Positions 30,583-39,376 of a stretch of DNA of 64,000 nucleotides are shown piece after piece. The notes under the pieces are model-generated. The model saw only the letters and a program-made list of their open reading frames with translations. It made no database searches and had not been told where the DNA came from. Position numbers and translations under genes: made by a program. Position 1 is the first letter of the stretch. Each line of letters opens with the position of its first letter. The DNA comes from Oceanobacillus profundus (GTDB taxonomy: Bacteria; Bacillota; Bacilli; Bacillales; Amphibacillaceae), in contig NZ_QWEH01000009.1 of assembly GCF_003515705.1 (NCBI RefSeq), positions 103,442-167,441 on the forward strand. The letters are read 5' to 3'.

Positions 30583-30598
30583 ATACCGTAGGAGGTAT
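30583..30598 (+). promoter_or_regulatory. CstR operator before the rhodanese-persulfide dioxygenase gene
   Basis: ATACC-GTAGGA-GGTAT. It overlaps the AGGAGG ribosome-binding site, so binding would block polymerase elongation or a nearby promoter. Confidence 0.65.
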
Positions 30599-30602
30599 TG
30601 GT

Positions 30603-31730
30603 ATGAAAGTAAATTCAATGACTGTGAAAGAAGTAACAAAAAAAGTATTTAATAAAGAAGATCTATTTATTCTAGATGTTCGTAATGCAAGTGATTTCGC
30701 AGATTGGAAAATTGAAGGAGAGCATTTTGATTACCTAAATGTTGCTTACTTTGATTTACTAGACGGTGTTGAGGGAATTTTGGATAAAATCCCTTCTGAT
30801 AAAGATATACTTGTTGTTTGTGCCAAAGGACGTTCATCTATAGTAGTTGCAGAGATGCTTTCAGATGCAGGACTTTCTGTTTCTTCCCTAGAAGGTGGGA
30901 TGACAGCATGGAGTGAACATTTAGAACCTGTTAAAATTGGAGATTTAAAGGATAGGGGAGAAATTTATCAATTTGTACGAATTGGTAAGGGATGCTTGTC
31001 TTACATGATAGTTTCGAACGGCGAGGCTGCTATAATCGATTCAGCAAGAATGACGGAAGCCTATCTTGAATTTGCAGCTCGTATTGGAGCAAAAATTACC
31101 CATGTATTGGATACACACCTGCATGCCGATCATATTTCTGGAGGAAGAAAACTTGCTGAAGAAGCAAACGCAACGTACTGGCTTCCACCAAAAGATGCGA
31201 CAGAGGTAACATTTGATTACCAACCATTAAACGATGGAAATGAAGTAGTGATTGGTAGTACTGCCATAGCAATTCATGCGTTATATTCTCCTGGTCACAC
31301 AATTGGATCAACATCCTTTGTTGTAGACGAGAAATATTTATTGTCGGGAGATATTTTATTTATTGATTCTATTGGAAGACCGGACCTTGCGGGGTTAGCA
31401 GAAGACTGGGTTGCAGATTTAAGAGAAAGTCTATACACAAGATACAGAGAATTACCTGGGGAACTAGTCGTTTTACCAGCGCACTTTATGATCATTGATG
31501 AATTAAACGCGGATGGTAGTGTATCTGAAACATTAAGCACGCTATACGAAACAAATCATGGATTAAATATTGAGGACGAAAATGAATTTAAAAAACTAGT
31601 GACCGAGAATCTACCACCTCAGCCAAATGCATATCAAGAGATTCGGGAAATAAATATGGGTAAAATCGAGAGAGATTTAGTGAAACAACAAGAAATGGAG
31701 ATTGGGCCAAATCGTTGTTCGGTTCGATAA
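30603..31730 (+). CDS. Rhodanese-persulfide dioxygenase fusion (metallo-beta-lactamase fold)
   Basis: 375 residues. Residues 1-110 are a rhodanese domain with LDVRNASDF and active-site Cys73 in VVCAKGRSS; residues about 120-330 are an ETHE1-like non-haem iron persulfide dioxygenase with THLHADH (172-177), His231 (PGHTIGS), Asp249 (SGDILF) and His293 (PAHF). It should oxidise glutathione- or bacillithiol-type persulfides to sulfite and transfer sulfur. The order rhodanese-dioxygenase is the reverse of staphylococcal CstB. A C-terminal Cys (GPNRCSVR) ends the protein. Confidence 0.93.
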   Translation: MKVNSMTVKEVTKKVFNKEDLFILDVRNASDFADWKIEGEHFDYLNVAYFDLLDGVEGILDKIPSDKDILVVCAKGRSSIVVAEMLSDAGLSVSSLEGGMTAWSEHLEPVKIGDLKDRGEIYQFVRIGKGCLSYMIVSNGEAAIIDSARMTEAYLEFAARIGAKITHVLDTHLHADHISGGRKLAEEANATYWLPPKDATEVTFDYQPLNDGNEVVIGSTAIAIHALYSPGHTIGSTSFVVDEKYLLSGDILFIDSIGRPDLAGLAEDWVADLRESLYTRYRELPGELVVLPAHFMIIDELNADGSVSETLSTLYETNHGLNIEDENEFKKLVTENLPPQPNAYQEIREINMGKIERDLVKQQEMEIGPNRCSVR

Positions 31731-31823
31731 AATAACGGAATGCAACGAAAGCTCTTCGAAGAAATTTAAGATAATAAAAAGGGGACCCATCTGCTGCGAT
31801 TCTCTTTTAAGAAGGAGGAAAAA

Positions 31824-32612
31824 ATGGATCTAGGCTTTGTCGTTGCCATTTTCCTAATCGGCTTGATAGGATCCTTTATTTCAGGAATGATAGGAATAGG
31901 TGGCGCCATTATTAATTTCCCAATGCTGTTATATATCCCAGCTGCACTCGGCATTGCTGAATTTACAGCATATGAAGTGTCAGGCATAACTGCAATTCAA
32001 GTATTTTTTGCAACACTTGGTGGGGTCTTCGCCTATCGAAAAGGTGGATTCTTAAATAAAAAATTAATTGGTTACATGGGGATTAGCATATTAATCGGCA
32101 GTTTTGTTGGTGGATTGGGCTCTACACGCATGCCCGAAAGTGTGATCAATGTAGTCTATGGAATTTTAGCGATAACTGCGGCTGTCATGATGTTAATCCC
32201 GAAAAAAGGACTTGATGATATTCCTCTTGAGCAAATAAAGTTTAATAAATGGCTCGCCGCATCACTTGCATTAGTTGTTGGGATTGGAGCAGGTATTGTT
32301 GGTGCAGGAGGGGCATTCCTGTTAGTACCGATTATGCTCACGGTTTTAAAAATACCTACTAGAGTTACGATTGCTTCCTCCTTAGCCATAACACTTATTT
32401 CATCAATAGGTGCTATCATTGGAAAAGTATCCTCTGGGCAAGTGGAAATCTTACCATCATTTATCATGGTGGTTGCTAGCTTAATTGCATCACCACTTGG
32501 GGTTTTGGCTGGAAAAAGAGTAAATACGAAACTATTACAGCTGATTTTAGCTATACTAATCGTAACGACTGCAGTGAAAATTTGGATAGATATATTCGTT
32601 TCTAGCAATTAA
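31824..32612 (+). CDS. TauE/SafE-family sulfite or anion exporter
   Basis: 262 residues with about eight hydrophobic helices and the duplicated family motif ([14 protein letters not shown] near residue 20, [14 protein letters not shown] in the second half). TauE/SafE proteins export sulfite, sulfoacetate or related anions. Placed after the persulfide dioxygenase, it most likely removes the sulfite that enzyme makes. RBS AAGGAGG. Ion specificity is by context. Confidence 0.9.
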   Translation: MDLGFVVAIFLIGLIGSFISGMIGIGGAIINFPMLLYIPAALGIAEFTAYEVSGITAIQVFFATLGGVFAYRKGGFLNKKLIGYMGISILIGSFVGGLGSTRMPESVINVVYGILAITAAVMMLIPKKGLDDIPLEQIKFNKWLAASLALVVGIGAGIVGAGGAFLLVPIMLTVLKIPTRVTIASSLAITLISSIGAIIGKVSSGQVEILPSFIMVVASLIASPLGVLAGKRVNTKLLQLILAILIVTTAVKIWIDIFVSSN

Positions 32613-32653
32613 TATTCAATATGGTTTAAAACTACTCAGAAAGGGTGGTAAAG

Positions 32654-33262
32654 ATGAACCACTGGAATAAACGTTTTCAGACAGAGAATTATGTGTATGG
32701 AAAAGAGCCAAATGTCTTCTTGACAGAACTTCAGAAGGAAATTTATATTTCTGGCGATGCTTTGGCTATTGCTGAAGGGGAAGGACGTAATGCGGTCTAC
32801 TTAGCAGAGCAAGGAATGAAAGTAACGGTATGGGATTATGCAGAATCAGGACTTGTGAAAACAAATAAGCTTGCAGAAGAACGTGGGGTAACCGTCACGA
32901 CTGAATTAGTAGATTTAAACCATGTCAGCTGGAGAGAATCAAAATGGAATGAAATTATTTGTGTCTTCGGTCATTTTCCAACAGAGCTCAGACAAAGAAC
33001 ACTTCAAGGTGTAAAAAAAGCTGTAAAGCCAGGAGGCTATTTTCTGAGTGAAGTTTATTCACCATATCAGATTCCTTATAAAAGTGGTGGGCCGAAAGAA
33101 CAAGATTTCTTATATAAGCCAGAAGAGTTTTTAGAAACCTTTGTTGATTGGCGAATCATTCACTTTTTCATGGGAGAGGTTGCCCGTCATGAGGGAGAAC
33201 TCCATAATGGGCTTGCCCATGTTATTCAATTTGCTGGGAAAAAACCGGAAGAACAACAGTGA
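32654..33262 (+). CDS. Class I SAM-dependent methyltransferase, TehB-like
   Basis: 202 residues beginning MNHWNKRFQTENYVYGKEPN, the start of a widespread Bacillales methyltransferase group; IAEGEGRNAVYLAEQG is the SAM-binding motif I. TehB-type enzymes methylate tellurite, thiols or other chalcogen compounds, which fits the sulfur context, but the substrate is unknown. ATG 32654 is chosen; GTG 32645 lies within the GGGTGG ribosome-binding site. Confidence 0.85.
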   Translation: MNHWNKRFQTENYVYGKEPNVFLTELQKEIYISGDALAIAEGEGRNAVYLAEQGMKVTVWDYAESGLVKTNKLAEERGVTVTTELVDLNHVSWRESKWNEIICVFGHFPTELRQRTLQGVKKAVKPGGYFLSEVYSPYQIPYKSGGPKEQDFLYKPEEFLETFVDWRIIHFFMGEVARHEGELHNGLAHVIQFAGKKPEEQQ

Positions 33263-33283
33263 GCATATTTGGTTAACTTAATT

Positions 33284-33318
33284 TAATAAAAACGGCTCTA
33301 AAATGGAGCCGTTTTTAT
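33284..33318. terminator. Terminator after the methyltransferase gene
   Basis: Perfect 14-bp stem (33284-33297, 33305-33318) with A and T runs, core AACGGCTC/GAGCCGTT. Confidence 0.93.
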
Positions 33319-33340
33319 TGCTATAGTTAGAATTAATCTC

Positions 33341-33376
33341 TATTTTCATCAAATTTTCATAAACTTCTCGTATGAT
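33341..33376 (+). promoter_or_regulatory. Tandem 11-base repeat and -10 before the ccdA group
   Basis: ATTTTCATCAA (33341-33351) is followed directly by ATTTTCATAAA (33352-33362), a direct repeat with one-turn spacing, and by a -10-like TATGAT (33371-33376). This is the layout of an activator site for OmpR-family regulators; the regulator encoded at the end of this gene group is a candidate. Confidence 0.45.
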
Positions 33377-33412
33377 GGTTAGCAAGCAATCTGTATCAGG
33401 AGGGGGATGCCT

Positions 33413-34075
33413 ATGACAATTTCTTCTATCCACTTTTCAATCGGTATAATGGTTATTAGTTTTAGTATGGGATTCCTCATTTACTACTTCATAACTGATT
33501 TAACTAAAGAAGAAAAGAAAAACCATATGGATAAAGTTTTGGGCCAATTAATAAATTTTGTTATTTTTATTTGGATTGGAAAAATTCTATTGAATATTAC
33601 AACCTTTATAGTAGATCCGATCGCTATATTGTCATATCCAAGTAATTCACATGCATTTTATTTAGCTGTTCTATTTAGCCTGGTAACTATTGTGTTCCAA
33701 TGGAAACTTGGAAGAATTGATGTACTTCTATTTCTAAATGCCTTTATACATATATTTTTATCTGCTTCGTTTATGTATGAATTTATCCAAATTACATGGA
33801 ATGGAAATATGTATTCTATTGGATATATGGGATTAATTACTTTATTGATGATTGTAATTGTGATTATACGTGATTTTATATCCCTTTACTGGTTGAATCT
33901 ATTGATTATTCTTTTATGGACGATAGGGAGTTTTGCATTGTCAGTAAGGTTGCCAATTATGATGGTGTTTGGTTTCACAATTGCACCATGGTTTTTCGCT
34001 TTGATTTTTCTAATATGCTTGCTGCAAATTATTTTTTGGAAAAAGAAAGAGGGTGCTATAAGTGGGGGGAATTGA
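33413..34075 (+). CDS. Uncharacterised polytopic membrane protein
   Basis: 220 residues with about seven hydrophobic helices and no recognised domain. ATG 33413 lies six bases after AGGAGGGGG; ATG 33407 is too close to it. It overlaps the ccdA start by 14 bases and so is part of a ccdA-thioredoxin-regulator operon. By association it may help handle membrane electron transfer or haem/copper delivery; this is a guess. Confidence 0.75.
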   Translation: MTISSIHFSIGIMVISFSMGFLIYYFITDLTKEEKKNHMDKVLGQLINFVIFIWIGKILLNITTFIVDPIAILSYPSNSHAFYLAVLFSLVTIVFQWKLGRIDVLLFLNAFIHIFLSASFMYEFIQITWNGNMYSIGYMGLITLLMIVIVIIRDFISLYWLNLLIILLWTIGSFALSVRLPIMMVFGFTIAPWFFALIFLICLLQIIFWKKKEGAISGGN

Positions 34076-34820
34076 GACAGATACGATGTTAGTAGTAGGA
34101 ATGTTTTTAGCATTAGGAGCAGGGGCATTATCGTTTTTTTCGCCTTGTGTGCTGCCGATTTTCCCTGCGTACTTATCCTATATTACTGGGATCACTGTGA
34201 AGGAATTACAGGGAAGTCATGATATTAAAATACGAAGTAAATTATTAAGTCATTCCGTTTTCTTTTTATTAGGGGTATCTCTTGTATTTATTAGTCTAGG
34301 AATTGGAGCGTCATATTTGGGGCGGTTTATACAAGGGTTGTTAGCGGGTGATACTGGGCTTCTAATTCAACGTTTAGCTGGAGTGTTCATTATCTTTATG
34401 GGTCTTTTCGTTGGTAGTTGGATTAACATTACCGCGTTATTGAAAGAAAGGCGTTTTCAATCGACGAAAAGACCAGTAGGCTATTTAGGTACTTTTTTTG
34501 TGGGCATGGGTTTTGCTGCTGGCTGGACCCCGTGTATTGGGCCTATTTTCGGTTCCATTTTATTCTTGGCAGCCAGTAATCCAGGCCAAGGAATCATATA
34601 CACGGTGATGTATATATTGGGATTCGCATTACCATTCCTTCTCTTAACGTTTTTCCTCGGATCAACGAAGTGGATTAGTCGACATAGTCAAGTAATTATG
34701 AAAACAGGCGCTGTTGTGATGATCATTATGGGATTAATCTTATTTACTGGCCAAATGCCACGTATCACTGAATTTTTACTGAAATTAGTACAAGATACAT
34801 GGTTCGAAAAGTTAGGATGA
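34062..34820 (+). CDS. ccdA: CcdA-type thiol-disulfide electron transporter
   Basis: 252 residues with six transmembrane helices. The redox cysteines lie in FFSPCVLPIFPAYLSY and GWTPCIGPIFG, the CcdA/DsbD-beta signature. It passes electrons from cytosolic thioredoxin across the membrane to extracytoplasmic thioredoxin-like proteins, here probably the next gene product. Start GTG 34062 overlaps the preceding gene; ATG 34086 is possible. Confidence 0.93.
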   Translation: MGGIETDTMLVVGMFLALGAGALSFFSPCVLPIFPAYLSYITGITVKELQGSHDIKIRSKLLSHSVFFLLGVSLVFISLGIGASYLGRFIQGLLAGDTGLLIQRLAGVFIIFMGLFVGSWINITALLKERRFQSTKRPVGYLGTFFVGMGFAAGWTPCIGPIFGSILFLAASNPGQGIIYTVMYILGFALPFLLLTFFLGSTKWISRHSQVIMKTGAVVMIIMGLILFTGQMPRITEFLLKLVQDTWFEKLG

Positions 34821-34835
34821 AGGAGGTAATAAGCA

Positions 34836-35402
34836 ATGAAAAAGGCGATTCTTGTTTTAATCGTAATTGGGATGTTCGGTTGGGCAGTTTATGAGTTTGT
34901 ATTCGTTTCAAATGAAAAAGCAACTCAAGAAGTGGATAAAACAAGCGTGCAGCAGGTAAGTGATGAAGAATCTAATGAAGTAGGAATTCAAAAAGGAGAA
35001 CTCGCTCCGGATTTTGAGTTGTATACATTGGATGGTGAGAAAGTGAAGTTGTCAGATTATAAAGGACAACGTGTTATGCTGAATTTCTGGGCAACGTGGT
35101 GTCCGCCATGCCGTGCCGAAATGCCAGATATGCAAAAGTTCCAAAATAATAAGGATGTACAAGTATTAGCTGTTAATTTATCCGAAACAGAATCGAATCC
35201 AGACAACATTCAAAAGTTTGTAGACGAATTGAACCTTTCGCTGACAATTCCTTTGGATAACGAAGCCTTGGTTTCAGACGAATATGAGGTTATGGCCTAT
35301 CCAACAACCTATATGATTGACTCGAATGGGCGCATTCAATTTGTCATGATGGGTGCAATGAACTATGATTTCATGGTACAACAGTTTGAAATGATGCAAT
35401 AG
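34836..35402 (+). CDS. Membrane-anchored thioredoxin-like protein, ResA/TlpA type
   Basis: 188 residues: N-terminal signal anchor (about 4-24), then an AhpC/TSA-Redoxin fold with LAPDFELYTLDG and active site WATWCPPC (Cys89, Cys92), cis-Pro in AYPTTYMID. It should reduce disulfides outside the membrane, for instance in apocytochrome c or copper-delivery proteins, receiving electrons from the adjacent CcdA. RBS AAGGAGGT. Confidence 0.92.
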   Translation: MKKAILVLIVIGMFGWAVYEFVFVSNEKATQEVDKTSVQQVSDEESNEVGIQKGELAPDFELYTLDGEKVKLSDYKGQRVMLNFWATWCPPCRAEMPDMQKFQNNKDVQVLAVNLSETESNPDNIQKFVDELNLSLTIPLDNEALVSDEYEVMAYPTTYMIDSNGRIQFVMMGAMNYDFMVQQFEMMQ

Positions 35403-35442
35403 ACCTCTGCAATTGTATAATAGAAGAAAAGAGGTAGATCTG

Positions 35443-36129
35443 ATGAAACAAAAGATTATGGTTGTGGAAGATGATAAATTGATTCGAATTCTCATCCTCA
35501 CCTATTTAAAGAAATATGGATATGAGGTTGTGGCAGCATGTGATGGAGAAGAAGCTAAAGTAGTCTACCAAGAACATCTTCCTTGTTTAATCATTTTGGA
35601 TCGAATGTTGCCCAGGGTCAGTGGGGAAGAGTTTTGCATTTGGGTTCGTGAGCAAAAGCATCATGAGGTTTCGATTATAATGGTATCAGCAAAAGTAAGA
35701 ATTGCCGATAAAATTTCTGGTTTAAGATTAGGAGCAGACGCCTATCTAACAAAACCTTTTGATCCAAATGAACTTATCGCTCAAATTGAGGCTGTATTAC
35801 GTCGAACGGAGCAATTCTGTCAAAAAATAGTCTGTGATGGGTTATGTATTATGCCTAGAAAAGGGAAAGTTTTACTTGACGGAATGGATATAAAATTAAC
35901 GAAATATGAATTTAGTCTATTGTATTACTTTATGCAAAATCCTGAAGTCGTGTTATCACGTGAGCAACTTATGAGGCAGATCCATCCTAATATGGAGAGC
36001 GACGTGATGGATCGCACTATCGATGCGCATATAAAAAAACTTCGTGAAAAAATTGAAGCGTATCCATCGAAACCAAAACGCATTGAGACTGTTAGAGGTA
36101 TGGGGTATAAGTTTGTCTCGTTTAAATAA
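35443..36129 (+). CDS. OmpR/PhoB-family response regulator without a linked kinase
   Basis: 228 residues: receiver with VVEDDK, phospho-Asp near residue 53 (ILDRMLPR) and YLTKPF, then a winged helix ending VRGMGYKFV. ATG 35443 follows GAGGTAGATCTG. It closes the membrane protein-ccdA-thioredoxin group and no histidine kinase gene is next to it. The arrangement recalls B. subtilis ccdA-yneI, where a receiver protein follows ccdA, but here a full DNA-binding regulator is present. Confidence 0.9.
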   Translation: MKQKIMVVEDDKLIRILILTYLKKYGYEVVAACDGEEAKVVYQEHLPCLIILDRMLPRVSGEEFCIWVREQKHHEVSIIMVSAKVRIADKISGLRLGADAYLTKPFDPNELIAQIEAVLRRTEQFCQKIVCDGLCIMPRKGKVLLDGMDIKLTKYEFSLLYYFMQNPEVVLSREQLMRQIHPNMESDVMDRTIDAHIKKLREKIEAYPSKPKRIETVRGMGYKFVSFK

Positions 36130-36156
36130 GCATTTGTTGTTCGTGATTTCGATAAT

Positions 36157-36199
36157 ATGAGTAAATATCCGTCCAATTTTTTGGTGGATATTTACTCAT
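36157..36199. terminator. Hairpin between convergent response-regulator and nupC genes
   Basis: Perfect 14-bp stem ATGAGTAAATATCC/GGATATTTACTCAT (36157-36170, 36186-36199). T-run is poor on both sides. Confidence 0.6.
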
Positions 36200-36238
36200 A
36201 GTTACTAATAAAATTGCTACAAAATAAAGGTAGGTTGT

Positions 36239-37432
36239 TTACACAAACATACTTACAAAAATCGCTGTAATAAAGCTTGCCATCGTCCCAGCGATAATTG
36301 CTTTAAAGCTCATCGATGCAATTTGTTTTTTCTTTGAAGGTGCCAAGGAACCAAGACCTACAATTAATTGTCCAATAGAAGACAGGTTTGCAAAATTACA
36401 TAATGCAACTGTTAAGATTGCAACAGTTTCTGGCTTTAGAACCTCTTGAAGCTTGAGTACTTCCTGGAATGCAATTAATTCGTTGGCTGCAAGCTTTGTT
36501 CCAATAATGGATGCAGCACGAAAAGCATCTTCAAAGGGAATCCCAACTAGTAAAGCAAATGGAAAGAAAATATAACCAAATATGGTAGCAAGATTCATTC
36601 CGATAACCCCTAGCAAACCGTTTACGAGAGCTAATAAACTGATAAACGCAATAAGTAAGCCACCAATATTAGCAGCAAGCTTTACGCCGCTCACGGCGCC
36701 TTCGGAAATGGCTTCAAAGATGTTCGTATGTCCTGCATCTTCCATTTCGATAGTTTCATTTGTCGCAGATTCTTCTGTTTCAGGTTCCATGATTTTAGAC
36801 ATTACAATTGCAACAAAAGGTACGGAGAAAACGGATATAAGTAAATACTTAATATCAATCCCCATTTGTGCATAAGACAATAGAATTGCCCCACTTGCTG
36901 AAGCTGTTCCCCCAACCATCACGGTGAAAAGCTCCGAACGTGTTAGTTTTGCCAGATAAGGCTTAATGAGTAATGGGGATTCTACAACACCTAACATCGT
37001 ATTGGCAACTGTATTAAACGATTCAACACGAGTGGTACCAAATACTTTACCAACAATCCAACCGAGTATACGTACAACGAATGGGATGATTCGTAAATAA
37101 TACAGTGCTGAGACTAATGCAGAGATAAAAATAATGACGGATAATACCTGGATTGCAAAAACAAATCCTACATTTGTTCCTTCTACAAAAAAACCACCGA
37201 ATAGAAATTCGATGCCCTCCTGGCTATAGTTCAAAACGTGTTGCACGCCCCCAGCAGCACTTGTAAGGAGCCAACGGCCAAGGGGAACATTAAGCATAAA
37301 GTAAACGAATATTCCTTCTAATATTACACCTATTAGAATCGTACGCCATTTGATTGCCTTTTTATTTTTACTTAGCAACCAAGCTATAAATAGTAATCCC
37401 ACAAGGGAGAATAAACCAAATATAATATCCAT
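36239..37432 (-). CDS. nupC: NupC-family concentrative nucleoside transporter
   Basis: 397 residues, about ten hydrophobic segments. GVVESPLLIKPYL and the later IIGTKLAANELIAF and ALCNFANLSSIGQLIVG are the CNT-family motifs that bind nucleoside and Na+/H+. It imports nucleosides. A purine riboswitch of the C-type (guanine/hypoxanthine) lies in its leader, so it is most likely a purine-nucleoside carrier. Confidence 0.95.
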   Translation of the reverse strand: MDIIFGLFSLVGLLFIAWLLSKNKKAIKWRTILIGVILEGIFVYFMLNVPLGRWLLTSAAGGVQHVLNYSQEGIEFLFGGFFVEGTNVGFVFAIQVLSVIIFISALVSALYYLRIIPFVVRILGWIVGKVFGTTRVESFNTVANTMLGVVESPLLIKPYLAKLTRSELFTVMVGGTASASGAILLSYAQMGIDIKYLLISVFSVPFVAIVMSKIMEPETEESATNETIEMEDAGHTNIFEAISEGAVSGVKLAANIGGLLIAFISLLALVNGLLGVIGMNLATIFGYIFFPFALLVGIPFEDAFRAASIIGTKLAANELIAFQEVLKLQEVLKPETVAILTVALCNFANLSSIGQLIVGLGSLAPSKKKQIASMSFKAIIAGTMASFITAIFVSMFV

Positions 37433-37504
37433 GATAACCTCCTGATAAACGTTTCAATTTCATCTATCCTTATTGTCGTCGGAAGTCTGACCTTATAAAC
37501 GAAA

Positions 37505-37644
37505 ATAAAAAAGTGCATCCTCTCAATCTATAAAGAAAGAAGAGAATGCACATATACATGTGGTATTCTAACTTTCCTTATAGTCCGGCATTTTACGGCT
37601 GCCAGGTAGAAACGTATGGACCATATTTCCATAGATATATAAGG
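37505..37644 (-). ncRNA. Purine (guanine-class) riboswitch with terminator, upstream of nupC
   Basis: On the minus strand: P1 CCTTATA/TATAAGG (37644-37638, 37582-37576), P2 ATGGA/TCCAT around the loop AATATGG, the core GTTTCTACC, P3 around the loop CCGTAAA, then GGACTAT. The pyrimidine that sets specificity is C, so it should bind guanine or hypoxanthine. A hairpin GTGCAT.../...ATGCAC (37551-37513) followed by a T run (37512-37505) is the intrinsic terminator. Excess guanine should switch nupC off. Confidence 0.93.
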
Positions 37645-37666
37645 ATCAAATGAAGTTGATTTTAGA

Positions 37667-37695
37667 AGTTTATCAGAGGATTTCTAAATATACAA
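37667..37695 (-). promoter_or_regulatory. Promoter of the nupC riboswitch transcript
   Basis: On the minus strand, TTGTAT (37695-37690), 17-base spacer, TAAACT (37672-37667), about 25 bases before the aptamer. Confidence 0.55.
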
Positions 37696-38105
37696 TAGGA
37701 GCATAAAAAATAATAAAATACTAAATTTTTAAATCTTATATTTACTTTACAGTAAATACCTACTAGATTAACTACTGGAGACCAACAATATTGTGAAAGT
37801 CTCAAAAAGGAGTAGAAGTTGAAACCTATGTGGAAGTTATCGTAGATGCTCTGTAATTCTGTTGAAAATTGGATTGCGAGGGACATAGCTAGAGTTGTAA
37901 CTGAAGTTTGGCAAGTTACTTGTATTAAAGGTATGAATTATCGTACTTAAAAGCAAACGATCTCCCTTAAGAGAAGGAGAGCCCCTTAATGATTACCTGT
38001 TTAGAAAAGTTTTCTTAAAAAGTGTAAGACTCTCCGTCGTTTGGCAATAAAATATTAGAAGATATAACTTCATCGATAATTGATTCAATGACCTTTATAA
38101 ACTAA
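37696..38105. other. Gene-poor stretch between the nupC promoter and the copper-binding protein gene
   Basis: Holds a palindrome TATTTACT-TTAC-AGTAAATA (37739-37758) that could be an operator, and stretches around 37790-37950 that look like decayed coding sequence (open segments broken by stops in several frames). No intact gene was found. Confidence 0.35.
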
Positions 38106-38143
38106 AAAAAGTCGTTGACCATTTATGGTAAAAACGACTTTTT
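38106..38143 (-). terminator. Terminator after the copper-binding protein gene
   Basis: AAAAAGTCGTT/AACGACTTTTT (38106-38116, 38133-38143) with inner ACCA/TGGT; symmetric A/T runs allow either direction. Confidence 0.85.
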
Positions 38144-38157
38144 AATAAATCTCTTTT

Positions 38158-38484
38158 TTATGCAACAGTTTTACATGCTTCTGCGCATTTAAAGCAAGCA
38201 TCTGCACATTCTTGACAGTGCTCATGATCATGCTTCTTGCATTCATTTCCACACGCCTCGCAAATTTTAGCGCAAACTGAAGCTAGTTCAGAAACAAATG
38301 GTGTGTTTCTTGATAAAGCGTGTTCTAAATAAGAGCAGATATCTGCACACTCTCTGTCCAACCGTATACAATCAGCCATCATCTTCATATCTTCCTCTTT
38401 TAAGCAAGCGTCATAACAATGGTTACATGCTACGGCACACTCATGCAGCTTCTTGATTAGTTCTTGATGTTGTTCATGTGACAT
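38158..38484 (-). CDS. Cys-rich four-helix-bundle copper-binding protein (Csp-like, DUF326)
   Basis: 108 residues with 15 cysteines, many as CxxxC pairs along helices (HECAVACNHCYDAC, CADIC, CAKICEAC, CQECADACFKC), the pattern of Csp3-type cytosolic copper storage proteins. No signal peptide. It should sequester Cu(I). Its promoter region has an ACTAT/ATAGT inverted repeat like that at csoR, which fits copper induction. RBS AGGAGG. Confidence 0.9.
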   Translation of the reverse strand: MSHEQHQELIKKLHECAVACNHCYDACLKEEDMKMMADCIRLDRECADICSYLEHALSRNTPFVSELASVCAKICEACGNECKKHDHEHCQECADACFKCAEACKTVA

Positions 38485-38516
38485 CTTTTGAAAACCTCCT
38501 GATTTAGAATCTTTTC

Positions 38517-38544
38517 ACTATATGTATTCCCATAGTTATTTCAA
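38517..38544 (-). promoter_or_regulatory. Promoter with CsoR-like site for the copper-binding protein gene
   Basis: On the minus strand TTGAAA (38544-38539), 16-base spacer, TATAGT (38522-38517). Spacer and -10 contain ACTAT-GGGAATACAT-ATAGT, resembling the csoR promoter. Confidence 0.55.
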
Positions 38545-38769
38545 TTAAACTGATTTTCAAAACTGCATAGAAAAATTGTCCAGAAACAATTACTAAATAT
38601 CTTTACCGCAGGGAAGTATAATGTGGAAATTCAATTAACAAGATGGAATTGTATCGTTTTTGATTAAAGGAAGGTTCGGTGTTAATCTAATTAAGATGAA
38701 ATGATAAAGAATTTGCCTTTGTTATGCACTTAAACAAGAATGCATTTTTATTGAGTTATGTAATGATGA

Positions 38770-38806
38770 TTGCAACATAAATTGTTATATGCTAATATGT
38801 TCATAT
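38770..38806 (+). promoter_or_regulatory. czrA promoter and operator
   Basis: TTGCAA (38770-38775), spacer 17, TAATAT (38793-38798). ATATG (38787-38791) and CATAT (38802-38806) form an inverted repeat over the -10 of the sort bound by CzrA-type repressors. Confidence 0.5.
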
Positions 38807-38871
38807 AATGATTGTGAGCTTCTAATCCAGGTATCATAATACGGAATGACACAAGGAGGTTAGGGAAGAAA

Positions 38872-39195
38872 TTGGAGGACTTTGAATATGAAAATGGCTT
38901 TACTCAAGATTTAGATAGCGAAACACTATTTATCGTATCACAAACATTTAAAGCATTAGGTGATCCGACAAGAATTCGAATTCTTAATTTACTTTTTAAT
39001 AAAGAGTGTTCTGTTAACGAAATTGTAGAGACGTTGGATATCCGACAATCGACTGTATCTCATCAATTACGTTTTCTGAAGAATTTAAGGCTTGTGAAAT
39101 TCCGTCGTGAGGGGACGACACTTTATTATTCACATGATGATGAGCATGTTATGTTAATCTTGAAGCAAATGATAGACCACGCTTGTCATAACTAA
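38872..39195 (+). CDS. czrA: CzrA-type ArsR-family Zn/Co-responsive repressor
   Basis: 107 residues, winged helix. The C-terminal helix carries Asp90, His92, His103 and His106 (DDEH...HACH), the alpha-5 metal site of CzrA/SmtB that binds Zn(II), Co(II) or Ni(II); there is no CVC motif. Start is TTG 38872, 12 bases after AAGGAGG. It precedes the Zn efflux gene czcD and should repress it and itself. Confidence 0.9.
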   Translation: MEDFEYENGFTQDLDSETLFIVSQTFKALGDPTRIRILNLLFNKECSVNEIVETLDIRQSTVSHQLRFLKNLRLVKFRREGTTLYYSHDDEHVMLILKQMIDHACHN

Positions 39196-39239
39196 CATTT
39201 ACTATTTTAAATAGGTAGTAGATGATGTTTTTATATCAT

Positions 39240-39265
39240 TATATGCATATATAGTAATATAAGCA
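39240..39265 (+). promoter_or_regulatory. Candidate CzrA operator before czcD
   Basis: Perfect palindrome TATATGCATATA (39240-39251) followed by a second ATATAAGCATATG-like half-site pair; about 110 bases before czcD. Confidence 0.4.
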
Positions 39266-39376
39266 TATGGTGGGTTGCTTTGGAATATAATAACACGTAT
39301 GTAAAAATATAATAAATCTCTTTTTGAAATGCTTTTCGTATATATCAGTACAATATAAAGTGTAGGAGGTTTTAAC

